Assembly: GCA_023662825.1 (NCBI GenBank)
Contig: JAMPIH010000002.1
Location: forward strand, 1-64,000
From: Bacteroides sp.
GTDB lineage: Bacteria > Bacteroidota > Bacteroidia > Bacteroidales > P3
Direction of reading: 5' to 3'
DNA: 64,000 bases
Positions 48,913 through 57,717 of the stretch are shown one piece after another. Within the stretch, counting starts at the first letter, position 1. Each line of letters opens with the position of its first letter. The notes beneath the pieces were generated by a model. That model had not been told where the DNA came from and ran no database searches. It saw only the letters and a list, made by a program, of their open reading frames with translations. Both the position numbers and the translations under genes were made by a program.

Positions 48913-50931
48913 ATGATGTACAACAACAGAAGATCCGACCGCGGGGAACGCGCCGGAGCAGGGCGTCCGAGAGGCCGCCGTAACGATGACAGATCGTTTA
49001 ATTCAGAGAGAGATCAAGAAAGAAGACATCCTTTTGTAAGTGATTCCTGGGACGAAGGCGAAAGCCGGGAACGAGCGCCGCGCCGCTTTGAGGGCGGGGA
49101 ACGCCGTTTCGGAGGAGAAAACCGTTTTGAACGCGATGACCGCAGAGGTTCGTTTAGGCGCGAAGACCGTGGGGAAGGCCGTGGATTCGGCGGGGAACGT
49201 CGTTTTGGCGATGACCGCAGAGGATCGTTTAGCCGTGAAGACCGTGGGGAAGGCCGTGGATTCGGAGGAGAACGCCGCTTCGGCGATGACCGCAGGGGTT
49301 CGTTTAGCCGCGAAGACCGTGGGGAAAGCCGTGGATTCGGCGGGGAACGTCGCTTTGGAGGTGGAAACCGTTTTGAACGCGACGACCGCAGAGGCTCGTT
49401 TAGGCGCGACGACCGTGGCGAGCGCCGTGGTTTCGGTGGAGGCAGCCGCTTTGGCGGAGGAAACCGTTTCGGGCACGACGACCGCAGGGGTTCGTTTAGC
49501 CGTGAGGACCGTGGGGAAGGCCGCTTTGAGCGCGACGGCCGCAGACCGTCTTTCGGTCGGGATGACCGTCGTTCGTTCAACCGCGACGAGTTCCGTCCGC
49601 GCCGCCGTCAGGAAAAGGGCGACCAGGCGCGCCATGCCGAAAACACCAGCAAGAAAGAGGCAGGCTATATCCGCCTGAACAGGTATATCGCCAACGCAGG
49701 CATCTGCTCGCGCCGGGAAGCCGACACGATGATCGAGTCGGGCGTTATTCTGGTGAACGGAGAGGTATGCACCGCATTGGGTACCTTGGTGGGGCCCGAC
49801 GACAAGGTGCAGTTCGGCGGTCAGACGCTGAACGCCGAGAAGAAGGTATATCTGCTTATGAACAAGCCCAAGGGCTATATCACTACCTCCGACGATCCGC
49901 AGGACCGCAAGACCGTGATGGAACTGGTGGCCGACGCCTGCCGCGAACGCATTTATCCCGTAGGGCGTCTGGACCGCAACACCACCGGGGTGCTGCTCTT
50001 TACCAACGACGGCGATATCGCCAAGAACCTGACCCACCCCTCGCACGGGGCGCGCAAGATATATCACGTAACGCTCGACAGGCCGCTGGCCAAGTCGGAT
50101 CTGTCGGCCATTTCCAAAGGGGTCATGCTCGAAGACGGGCTTACCGAAGTGGATGAGATTTCCTACGTGGAAGAAGGCGACCGCAAGGAAGTGGGGATTC
50201 AGCTGCATTCGGGCAAGAACCGTATCGTGCGCCGTATTTTCGAGCATTTCGGCTACGAGGTGACCAAGCTGGACCGCGTGCTGTTTGCAGAACTTACCAA
50301 AAAAGACCTCAAGCGGGGACAGTGGCGTTTTCTTACCGAGCAGGAAATCAATTTCCTGAAAGTGAACGCGGGCGGCAAGGCGATGGCCAAGAAAGCCAAG
50401 GTCGAAAAACACGAAATGTTTACCGCCGAACAACTGGCCGAAGCCGAAGCCTTGGCTGAAGCGGAAGAAGCCCCGGTAAAGAAACGCGCCACGCGCAAGA
50501 AGGCCGAGGCGGAACCCGAAGCGGAGGAAGCCCCGGTAAAGAAACGCGCCACGCGCAAGAAGGCCGAGGCGGAACCCGAAGCGGAGGAAGCCCCGGTGAA
50601 GAAACGCGCCACACGCAAGAAGGCCGAGGCGGAGCCCGAAGCGGAGGAAGCCCCGGTAAAGAAACGCGCCACGCGCAAGAAGGCCGAGGCGGAGCCCGAA
50701 GCGGAGGAAGCCCCGGTAAAGAAACGCGCCACGCGCAAGAAGGCCGAGGCGGAACCCGAAGCGGAGGAAGCCCCGGTGAAGAAACGCGCCACACGCAAGA
50801 AGGCCGAGGCGGAGCCCGAAGCGGAAGAAGCTCCGGTGAAGAAACGCGCCACGCGCAAGAAGGCCGAGGCGGAGCCCGAAGCGGAGGAGGCCCCGGTGAA
50901 GAAACGCGCCACGCGCAAGAAGGCCGAATAA
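48913..50931 (+). CDS. RsuA/RluB-family pseudouridine synthase with repeat-rich tails
   Basis: 672 aa rRNA pseudouridine synthase with three parts. The N-terminal tail (1-245) is highly charged and RG-rich, made of near-copies of DDRRGSFRREDRGEGRGFGG plus ERRFG. The enzyme core (about 250-490) has an S4 RNA-binding domain (IRLNRYIANAGICSRREAD) and the catalytic Asp354 in GRLDRNTTGVLLFTNDGD. The C-terminal tail (about 515-672) is eight 20-aa Lys/Ala/Glu repeats, AEEAPVKKRATRKKAEAEPE, resembling histone H1 tails. Both tails are predicted to be disordered and could bind RNA. Start chosen at the first of two adjacent ATGs; a near-consensus -7 box TACCTTTA lies at 48886-48893. Confidence 0.9.
   Translation: MMYNNRRSDRGERAGAGRPRGRRNDDRSFNSERDQERRHPFVSDSWDEGESRERAPRRFEGGERRFGGENRFERDDRRGSFRREDRGEGRGFGGERRFGDDRRGSFSREDRGEGRGFGGERRFGDDRRGSFSREDRGESRGFGGERRFGGGNRFERDDRRGSFRRDDRGERRGFGGGSRFGGGNRFGHDDRRGSFSREDRGEGRFERDGRRPSFGRDDRRSFNRDEFRPRRRQEKGDQARHAENTSKKEAGYIRLNRYIANAGICSRREADTMIESGVILVNGEVCTALGTLVGPDDKVQFGGQTLNAEKKVYLLMNKPKGYITTSDDPQDRKTVMELVADACRERIYPVGRLDRNTTGVLLFTNDGDIAKNLTHPSHGARKIYHVTLDRPLAKSDLSAISKGVMLEDGLTEVDEISYVEEGDRKEVGIQLHSGKNRIVRRIFEHFGYEVTKLDRVLFAELTKKDLKRGQWRFLTEQEINFLKVNAGGKAMAKKAKVEKHEMFTAEQLAEAEALAEAEEAPVKKRATRKKAEAEPEAEEAPVKKRATRKKAEAEPEAEEAPVKKRATRKKAEAEPEAEEAPVKKRATRKKAEAEPEAEEAPVKKRATRKKAEAEPEAEEAPVKKRATRKKAEAEPEAEEAPVKKRATRKKAEAEPEAEEAPVKKRATRKKAE
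49135..49359 (+). repeat. 75-bp tandem repeats in the N-terminal RG-rich tail
   Basis: Three tandem 75-bp units start at 49135, 49210 and 49285, each encoding 25 aa beginning DDRRGSF. Diverged and lengthened copies continue to about 49540. Confidence 0.88.
50461..50928 (+). repeat. 60-bp tandem repeats in the C-terminal tail
   Basis: Seven full 60-bp units and a partial eighth that ends at the stop codon, each encoding 20 aa. Units differ at only a few third positions. Units 2-3 (50521-50640) are identical to units 5-6 (50701-50820), a sign of recent higher-order duplication. Confidence 0.95.
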
Positions 50932-50948
50932 TCCAGATGTAAGGGCGT

Positions 50949-53693
50949 ATGGGACGCAAGGAGATCATGATAAGCGAAGCCGTTTTCGGAACTCCTGAAA
51001 AGAGGGGATGGAAAAGGTATGCCTTGCGTCTCACGCTCTGGTTCTTCGGAATCGTTTTTGCGCTTTCGGCCGCATTAGGCTCCTATCTCTACTGTAACCG
51101 CACGGAAATAAAGCGTCTGTTCGTGCAGGAGATAAACCGCAACCTCATTACGCCCGTTTCGGTGCAGGACATCCGCCTGCGGATATGGAAAGAATTCCCG
51201 ATGCTTTCGGTCTCGTTCGAAGGGGTATCGGCCAACGGCGCGGACGCCCAGGATCCGGAAGAACTTTTTCGTGCGCGGAATATCGCCCTCAGCTTCAACC
51301 TGCGCGATATTTTCCGCAAACAGTATATCGTGCGCGAAATCCTGATCAGGGGCGGTGATTTCAATCTGAAACACTACGGACAGGGCGACTACAACTACCT
51401 TATCTGGAAAAGGAAAGACACGCTGGCCCATCCGGTAAGCTTCCATCTTAACAAGGTGTTGTTGCGCAATACCCTGGTGCGCTTCCGGGATATGCCGGGC
51501 GCACACGATTACCAGGTGCTGGCGCGGAATGTGCTGGCCAAGGGAGATCTATACCGGGAAGGCCAGGTGTTCCAGCTTAGAGGTGACGTGGACATCCATT
51601 CCATGAAGGCCTCCGGTTTCGTGTTCCTCAAGGAAAAAGACGCGTTTCTGGATGTGCGTTTCTCGAACGAAGGCTCTGAAAAGCGATTCAACGTGCAGAA
51701 AGGCATCGTCAAGGTGGAAAATTCGGCTTTCGCCACCACCGGTTACGTAGATTACGGCAAGAAGAGGCACTACATGGATTTTTCCTTTACGGGAAAAGAC
51801 CTGCGGGTGGAAACGCTGTTGGGACTTCTGCCATCTGCATCGCGCCGTTATATAGACGATTACGCGTTTAAAGGCCGTTTGGCGTTCAATATGGGAATAA
51901 AGGGCGATTATACGCGCGCGCCCTTGCTTGTGCATGCGGTGTTCAGTTATGCCGACGGGCAGGTGGGCCACAAGAAATCGAACCTGAAGGCCACCGGAGT
52001 CAATCTGCGCGGAGCCTTTACCAACGGCACACGGAGCAAGGTGGAGAACTGCCGCCTCGTGTTCGACACCCTCTCGGCCAAACTGCCCACGGGCACGGTA
52101 TCGGGTCGCTTCTCGATACAGAATTTCAAGAATCCCACGATAAGTTACGAGGGGTCGCTCTCGGCGGAACTTGCCGGATTGCAGGATTTCCTGAAACTGC
52201 TTCCGGGCTACCGCCTGCATGGAACGGCCGATGTCAGGCTGTCCTTCGCGCATACCTTCCCCGCCTTGAATCCCAAAAGCTGGAAGGCTGCCGATTTCTC
52301 GAACGCCCGCACACAGGGCTTCCTGCGCCTGCGGGATTTCGCCTTGGATTTCCCGGACGGGCGTAGCCTGAAAAGCGAACGCGTTTACGTAACCTTTGAA
52401 CCGAGGGCGGTAAAGACCGAACCGTTCAAGGTACTGGCCGACCAGACCGAACTGGAAGCCCGGCTTTTTGTGGAAAACCTGCTGCCGTATCTGTTGCTCA
52501 AAGGGCAAAGCCTCTACGCCACCGCCAGCCTGAAAAGCCCCGGCTTGGACTGGGACAAGCTGAAAGTATGGATGCAGCGGGCCGAAAATACGGCGCAACG
52601 CAAGGATACCGTGCCGTCGGGAGGTTCGGGCCGGGGCAGGAACCTGCTCAAAGACCTGTATGCCGACGTGGATGTGTCGGTGGACCGGCTTTATGTACCC
52701 GATGTCCGCATAAGCCATCTCAAGGGATTGCTGCGTTATTCGTGGGAAGATCTGGCGCTCGAGGATCTGCGTTTCGATGCCTTGCAGGGCGATTTCGAAG
52801 GTGCAGCGGCCATAGGCCGGCGGCAGGACGGCTGGTCGGTGAACCTGAAGGGCCGTATCCAGGATATGGATATAAGTTCCTGCTTTAAATCGTTCAAGGA
52901 TTTCGGGCAGAAGCAGATTACCTATGGCAATATCGGCGGTATTTTCTCGGCCGATTTCCGTTTGTCCGCAAAATATCTGAATGAAGGGAACAGGATAGAC
53001 GCCTCCGGGCTGCAACTGTGGACGCGGCTCGATATAAGGGACGGCGTGCTGCAGAACATGGAAAGCCTGCGCAGGGTCTCGCGCTTTACCGGCGAGGACG
53101 ACCTGCAGGACATCCGTTTCGCCACCTTGCGGAACGTGATCGAGATTGCAGACGGAACGGTAAGCATTCCCGAAATGCAGGTGAATTCCAGTTCGGGAAA
53201 CCTTACGTTCAGCGGCACCCATACTTTCGCCAACGAGGTGGATTATCTGGTGAACATCGAGCTTTCAGACCTGTTGAGCCGCCGCCGGGCGCAACGGATA
53301 GGGAACCAGGATGAATTCGGCGTGGTCACGGGCGGAGGCTCGCGGGTGCGTCTGCCCCTGCACATTACGGGCACCTTGCCCGATGTGGAGATAAAGTATG
53401 CCTTCAACAAGGCGCGGCAGGGCGCCAGGGAACGCCTGCAGGAAAACCGGAACGAACTGAGGGAAGCCTTGCGCGACGAATATTCGGACATGCGCCGCAA
53501 GCGCGAGGAAAAACAGGAACAAAAGGCGCAGGAAAAACGTAGGGAGAACGGAGAGTTCATTATCGAACTTGAAGAAGAGGGGCTGATGGAGAAAACCTCC
53601 CGTACACCGGCAAAGACCGATACGGTTCAAGCGAAAAAGAAGAAAAAATACAAGACGGAAGACGACTTCCGCATAGAATTTGAAGAGGAATAG
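50949..53693 (+). CDS. AsmA-like outer-membrane assembly/transport protein
   Basis: 914 aa with one N-terminal membrane segment (about residues 26-47: LRLTLWFFGIVFALSAALGS). The large periplasmic part begins with the AsmA-type lead-in VSVQDIRLRIWKEFPMLSVS, where the beta-taco groove would start. The end has an AsmA-C-like strand run (LQNMESLRRVSRFTGEDDLQ, LTFSGTHTFANEVDY, LPLHITGTLPDVEI). The family is linked to lipid transport to the outer membrane. The final 70 residues are charged and Lys/Glu-rich. A second ATG at 50967, with AAGGAG just before it, may be the start. It begins 17 bp behind the previous gene and lies 3 bp before yicC. Confidence 0.83.
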   Translation: MGRKEIMISEAVFGTPEKRGWKRYALRLTLWFFGIVFALSAALGSYLYCNRTEIKRLFVQEINRNLITPVSVQDIRLRIWKEFPMLSVSFEGVSANGADAQDPEELFRARNIALSFNLRDIFRKQYIVREILIRGGDFNLKHYGQGDYNYLIWKRKDTLAHPVSFHLNKVLLRNTLVRFRDMPGAHDYQVLARNVLAKGDLYREGQVFQLRGDVDIHSMKASGFVFLKEKDAFLDVRFSNEGSEKRFNVQKGIVKVENSAFATTGYVDYGKKRHYMDFSFTGKDLRVETLLGLLPSASRRYIDDYAFKGRLAFNMGIKGDYTRAPLLVHAVFSYADGQVGHKKSNLKATGVNLRGAFTNGTRSKVENCRLVFDTLSAKLPTGTVSGRFSIQNFKNPTISYEGSLSAELAGLQDFLKLLPGYRLHGTADVRLSFAHTFPALNPKSWKAADFSNARTQGFLRLRDFALDFPDGRSLKSERVYVTFEPRAVKTEPFKVLADQTELEARLFVENLLPYLLLKGQSLYATASLKSPGLDWDKLKVWMQRAENTAQRKDTVPSGGSGRGRNLLKDLYADVDVSVDRLYVPDVRISHLKGLLRYSWEDLALEDLRFDALQGDFEGAAAIGRRQDGWSVNLKGRIQDMDISSCFKSFKDFGQKQITYGNIGGIFSADFRLSAKYLNEGNRIDASGLQLWTRLDIRDGVLQNMESLRRVSRFTGEDDLQDIRFATLRNVIEIADGTVSIPEMQVNSSSGNLTFSGTHTFANEVDYLVNIELSDLLSRRRAQRIGNQDEFGVVTGGGSRVRLPLHITGTLPDVEIKYAFNKARQGARERLQENRNELREALRDEYSDMRRKREEKQEQKAQEKRRENGEFIIELEEEGLMEKTSRTPAKTDTVQAKKKKKYKTEDDFRIEFEEE

Positions 53694-53696
53694 ATT

Positions 53697-54560
53697 ATGA
53701 TCAAGTCGATGACCGGCTATGGAAAGTGCTGGAAAGAAACGGACGGACGCATCTTTCAGGTGGAGGCGCGCAGCATCAACTCCAAGACCTTGGACCTGAA
53801 CATGAAACTGCCCGCCGAGTACCGGGCGCTGGAACCGGAGTTGCGCGCCAAGGTGGCCGCCGTGCTTTCGCGCGGAAAGGTGGAGCTGGCGGTTTCCGTG
53901 ACGCAGGGCGAGGCCGCCAAGAACCTGTACCATATAAATCCCGCACAGCTCGACGTGTATCGCCGGGAACTGGAAAGCCGGGGCATAGACGCCGGTGAAC
54001 ATATGGGCGCCTTGCTGAGGCTGCCGGGTGTGGTGATGGATTGCCTGGCCGACGAAGTGTCTGAGAGTGAGAAAACGCTCTTGCTCGCCTTGGCGGACGA
54101 ATGCCTGAAACGTCTGGATGAAAGCCGCATGCAGGAAGGCGCGGTCATGAAGAAAGACCTGGAACTGCGCGTGTCGAACATCGAGGAACTGGCCGGGAAG
54201 ACCGATGCCTACGAGCAGGAACGGGTGCCGGCCATCCGCGCCCGCCTCGAGCAGCATCTGGCCGAATGGAGCAAGGACGGGGCGGCCGACCGCAACCGCC
54301 TGGAGCAGGAAATGATCTACTATCTCGAAAAACTGGACGTTACCGAAGAAAAGGTGCGTCTTGCCAAGCATTGCCGCTATTACCGCGATACCTTGGAAGA
54401 AGAGGGGGCGGGGCGCAAGCTGGCCTTTATCGCGCAGGAAATGGGGCGCGAGATCAATACCTTGGGCTCCAAGGCGAACCATGCAGAGATGCAGAAACTG
54501 GTGGTGCGCATGAAGGACGAACTGGAAAAAATAAAGGAACAACTGTTCAATATCTTGTAA
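53697..54560 (+). CDS. yicC: YicC family endoribonuclease
   Basis: 287 aa. The N-terminus MIKSMTGYGK is the YicC signature, followed by VEARSINSKTLDLNMKLPAE. The C-terminal DUF1732 region (about 205-287) contains EEEGAGRKLAFIAQEMGREI and NTLGSKANHAEMQKLVVRMK. YicC proteins are reported as endoribonucleases involved in small-RNA turnover. It lies 3 bp after the AsmA-like gene and 1 bp before hydG, so these genes probably share a transcript. Confidence 0.92.
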   Translation: MIKSMTGYGKCWKETDGRIFQVEARSINSKTLDLNMKLPAEYRALEPELRAKVAAVLSRGKVELAVSVTQGEAAKNLYHINPAQLDVYRRELESRGIDAGEHMGALLRLPGVVMDCLADEVSESEKTLLLALADECLKRLDESRMQEGAVMKKDLELRVSNIEELAGKTDAYEQERVPAIRARLEQHLAEWSKDGAADRNRLEQEMIYYLEKLDVTEEKVRLAKHCRYYRDTLEEEGAGRKLAFIAQEMGREINTLGSKANHAEMQKLVVRMKDELEKIKEQLFNIL

Positions 54561-54561
54561 G

Positions 54562-55980
54562 ATGGATATGCGTTTGACCCAAGGGGCGGTCGATTTTATA
54601 GACGACGAACGGATTTTTGCCGCCCTGAACCAAAAGGAAGATGCGGGACAAGTGGATGCCGTGCTGGCCAAGAGCATGGAGAAGAAACCGCTTACCTTAG
54701 ACGAGGCGGCGGCCCTGCTTGTGGTGCGCGACCCGCAGCTGCTGGAGCGTATCTTCGAGGCCGCGCGCAAGCTTAAGCGCGATATCTACGGCAACCGCAT
54801 CGTGCTGTTCGCACCGCTTTATATCGGCAACCATTGTGTGAACGACTGTCTGTATTGCGGGTTCCGCCGCAGCCTCAAGACTACCGTAAGGCGCACCCTC
54901 AGCGATGAGGAACTGATTGCGGAAGTAAAGGGATTGGAGAACCTCGGGCACAAGCGCCTGATTCTCGTGTATGGCGAATCCCCCCTGTATTCGCCCGAAT
55001 TCATCGCCCATACGGTGCAGTTGGTGTACCAGACCAAGGAAAGGCACGGGGAGATACGGCGGGTCAACATCAATGCCGCGCCCCTGGATATCGAGGGATT
55101 CAAGACCGTGAAGTCGGCGGGCATCGGAACCTTCCAGGTGTTCCAGGAAACCTACCACAAGCCCACCTACGCCGAATATCATCCGGCCAATACGCTCAAG
55201 GGCAATTATATGTGGCGCCTCAACGCGATGGACAGGGCCTTCGAGGCCGGTTGCGACGATATGGGCATAGGTGCCCTGTTCGGCCTGTACGACTGGAAAT
55301 TCGAGGCTATGGGACTGGTTTCCCACGCCCTGCACCTGCAGGGGCGCTATGGCGTAGGCCCCCACACGATAAGCTTTCCGCGCATACAGCCGGCCAACGG
55401 TTTGGATTTCGCGCTCCGTCATGCGGTGAGCGATGCCGATTTCAAGCATCTGGTGGCGGTGTTGCGTCTGGCCGTGCCTTATACGGGCTTGATTATGACC
55501 GCCCGCGAGAAAGAAAGCCTGCGCAACGAGGTGATGCAGTTCGGCGTGTCGCAGATCGATGCCGGAACCCGTCTGGAAATAGGGGCCTACCACGAGAAGG
55601 AATCGGCTACGGAAGCCCAGGATCTGGAAAAGGAGCAGTTTCAGATAGCCGACAACCGAAGCTTGGACGATACGATACGCTGGCTGGTGGAGCAGAAGTT
55701 CATTCCCTCGTTCTGCACCTCCTGCTATCGGGTGGGGCGCACGGGCGAGCACTTTATGGAGTACGCCATCCCCGGCTTCATCGGCAAGTTCTGCACCCCC
55801 AACGCCCTGATGACCCTGGCCGAGTATCTTAAGGATTACGGCAGCGAGGCCACGGTGAAGGCCGGTAAAAAATTGATTTCCGAGGAGTTGGCCTCCATGC
55901 CCGAAAGCGACCTGAAAAAACGTCTGCTGGAACGTCTGGACGATTTGGAAAAGAACGACACCCGCGACCGTCTGTTCTAA
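54562..55980 (+). CDS. hydG: [FeFe]-hydrogenase maturase HydG
   Basis: Radical SAM tyrosine lyase that makes CO and cyanide ligands for the H-cluster of [FeFe]-hydrogenase, 472 aa. The radical SAM cluster motif is CVNDCLYC (Cys92, Cys96, Cys99). The C-terminal motif CTSC-x22-C (Cys388, after Cys385, and Cys411) is the CX2CX22C of HydG that binds the second cluster; ThiH lacks this arrangement. Length agrees with HydG. HydE, HydF and the hydrogenase are not in the window, so they must lie elsewhere. It follows yicC directly. Confidence 0.92.
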   Translation: MDMRLTQGAVDFIDDERIFAALNQKEDAGQVDAVLAKSMEKKPLTLDEAAALLVVRDPQLLERIFEAARKLKRDIYGNRIVLFAPLYIGNHCVNDCLYCGFRRSLKTTVRRTLSDEELIAEVKGLENLGHKRLILVYGESPLYSPEFIAHTVQLVYQTKERHGEIRRVNINAAPLDIEGFKTVKSAGIGTFQVFQETYHKPTYAEYHPANTLKGNYMWRLNAMDRAFEAGCDDMGIGALFGLYDWKFEAMGLVSHALHLQGRYGVGPHTISFPRIQPANGLDFALRHAVSDADFKHLVAVLRLAVPYTGLIMTAREKESLRNEVMQFGVSQIDAGTRLEIGAYHEKESATEAQDLEKEQFQIADNRSLDDTIRWLVEQKFIPSFCTSCYRVGRTGEHFMEYAIPGFIGKFCTPNALMTLAEYLKDYGSEATVKAGKKLISEELASMPESDLKKRLLERLDDLEKNDTRDRLF

Positions 55981-56018
55981 GTTTTTTGGGGAGGAAAATC
56001 CCATGTTGATAAAGTTCT

Positions 56019-56060
56019 TTGATAAATTTTTGGCATAGTGTTGGTTGTAAAATTTATCAA
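56019..56060. repeat. 12-bp inverted repeat between hydG and dnaB
   Basis: TTGATAAATTTT (56019-56030) and AAAATTTATCAA (56049-56060) are perfect inverted repeats with an 18-bp spacer, about 60 bp upstream of the dnaB -7 box. The AT-rich stem would make a weak terminator, so a protein-binding site is an equal option. Confidence 0.7.
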
Positions 56061-56119
56061 CAATATTAACTGTTAAAAAACACAGGGGCGGAAATTCTTC
56101 GGATAGGCGGGCGGTGTCG

Positions 56120-56127
56120 TACCTTTG
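56120..56127 (+). promoter_or_regulatory. -7 box of dnaB, almost at the start codon
   Basis: TACCTTTG fits TAnnTTTG and ends 4 bp before the ATG at 56132. This decides the start, because a GTG 18 bp upstream (56114) lies before the box. Confidence 0.65.
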
Positions 56128-56131
56128 CGGC

Positions 56132-57694
56132 ATGATAAACGACATTGCCAACCAGAGAAAGCGGGCTGTTCGTAACGCTTTGAACAACAATCCGGTATTA
56201 GAACAGGGAAAGCTTCCTCCTCAAGCCGTGGAAGTGGAACAGGCCGTGTTGGGCGCCTTGATGCTCGACCCAGACGCCATCAATACGGCCATCGACATAT
56301 TACGTCCCGAATATTTCTACAAGCCCGAACACCGGGTCATCTTCAACGCCGTTTCCGCGCTGTTCACCGCTTCGCAGGCGGTGGACATCATGACGGTGGT
56401 CAACAAGCTCAAGGAAACGGGCGAGCTGGAAGTGGCCGGCGGCGCGTATTACGTGTCTTCGCTCACCAACCGGGTGGCATCGGCCGCGCATATCGAGGAA
56501 CACACCAAGATCGTGCAGCAGAAGTATGTGCAGCGCGAATTGATCAAGATCGGCTCGGACATCACCAAGAACGCGTTCGAGGAATCGTCCGACCCCATGG
56601 AACTGCTCGACGAGGCTGAATCCAAGCTGCTTACCATCGGGGAGAACAGTTTCCGCAGCGATTATACCGACATCAACCTCCTGGTGCGTCAGGCCATCGC
56701 CGAAGTGGAGGAGGTGTCCAAGAAAAAGGACGGTTTGAGCGGGGTTCCTTCGGGATTTCCCGATCTGGACAAGATTACCAGCGGCTGGCAGAAGGGCACG
56801 CTGCTCATTCTGGCCGCCCGCCCCGGTATGGGTAAGACGGCCTTCGCGCTGTCGATGGCGCGCAACATGGCGGTCGATTTCAATGTGCCGGTGGCGGTGT
56901 TCTCGCTCGAAATGTCGTCGGTGGAATTGGTGACCCGCCTTATCTCGGCCGAAACCAATATCAGCGGCAGCCAGTTGAAGAAAGGCGACCTGAAAGCCTA
57001 CGAATGGCAGGCGCTCAACGAACGGGTGGGCAAACTTTCCGAAGCACCTCTTTATATAGACGACACCCCGGCGCTCACGATGTTCGAGCTGCGTGCCAAG
57101 TGCCGCCGCCTCAAGCAGCAGCACAACATACAGATGGTTTTTATCGACTACCTGCAGCTGATGCGGGGCGGGGATGCCTACAAGGGCAACCGCGAGCAGG
57201 AAATAAGCCAGATTTCGCGGCAGATGAAGAGTCTGGCCAAGGAACTCAAGATTCCCATCATGGCGCTCTCGCAGTTGAGCCGTGCGGTGGAGACGCGCGG
57301 TGGCGACAAGAAGCCCCAGCTTTCCGACTTGCGCGAATCGGGCGCCATCGAGCAGGATGCCGATATGGTTATGTTCATCTATCGCCCCGATTACTACGGA
57401 CAGTCGGACGAAAGCAATGTGGAAGGCGCCTGCGAGCTGAACATCGCCAAGCACCGCAGCGGCTCCACGGGCTCGGTCAAGCTGCGGTTCATCAAGAATT
57501 ACGCCCGTTTCGAGAATATGTCGGAAGATTTCGGCGGCGATTACTCGCCGATGGCACCCAACGCCAATTTCGACAATCCGGCCGGCATGGGTTCGGTGGT
57601 CACCTATCCTTCGGGCATCGACGAGCTTCCCGTCGAACAGAGCGGAGGCAATCCCCCTTTCTGCCGTACGCGCATCATTAAAAGCAAGGTCTGA
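56132..57694 (+). CDS. dnaB: Replicative DNA helicase DnaB
   Basis: Hexameric helicase that unwinds DNA at the replication fork, 520 aa. The N-terminal domain (about 20-125) has PPQAVEVEQAVLGALMLDPD. The RecA-like domain starts near 190, with Walker A ARPGMGKTAFALSMARNMA at about 229, Walker B MVFIDYLQLM, LSQLSRAVETR and the arginine-finger region LSDLRESGAIEQDADMVMFI. No intein is present. The ATG at 56132 is preferred over an upstream GTG because of the -7 box between them. Confidence 0.96.
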   Translation: MINDIANQRKRAVRNALNNNPVLEQGKLPPQAVEVEQAVLGALMLDPDAINTAIDILRPEYFYKPEHRVIFNAVSALFTASQAVDIMTVVNKLKETGELEVAGGAYYVSSLTNRVASAAHIEEHTKIVQQKYVQRELIKIGSDITKNAFEESSDPMELLDEAESKLLTIGENSFRSDYTDINLLVRQAIAEVEEVSKKKDGLSGVPSGFPDLDKITSGWQKGTLLILAARPGMGKTAFALSMARNMAVDFNVPVAVFSLEMSSVELVTRLISAETNISGSQLKKGDLKAYEWQALNERVGKLSEAPLYIDDTPALTMFELRAKCRRLKQQHNIQMVFIDYLQLMRGGDAYKGNREQEISQISRQMKSLAKELKIPIMALSQLSRAVETRGGDKKPQLSDLRESGAIEQDADMVMFIYRPDYYGQSDESNVEGACELNIAKHRSGSTGSVKLRFIKNYARFENMSEDFGGDYSPMAPNANFDNPAGMGSVVTYPSGIDELPVEQSGGNPPFCRTRIIKSKV

Positions 57695-57717
57695 AAACTT
57701 TCTGCATCCCGGAAAAC

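Noticed and set aside
50461..50928. CRISPR-like array
   Set aside because: The repeats are directly adjacent 60-bp units without spacers and encode 20-aa repeats in frame with the pseudouridine synthase.
49003..51034. Long open frames on the - strand opposite the pseudouridine synthase gene
   Set aside because: They mirror the repeat composition of the real gene, have no domains and no promoter; they are shadows of the + strand gene.
54562..55980. ThiH (thiazole synthase subunit)
   Set aside because: The C-terminal CX2CX22C motif of HydG is present and no thiamine genes lie nearby.
56056..56064. DnaA box before dnaB
   Set aside because: TTATCAACA differs from TTATNCACA, stands alone and is part of the AT-rich inverted repeat, so an origin is not supported.
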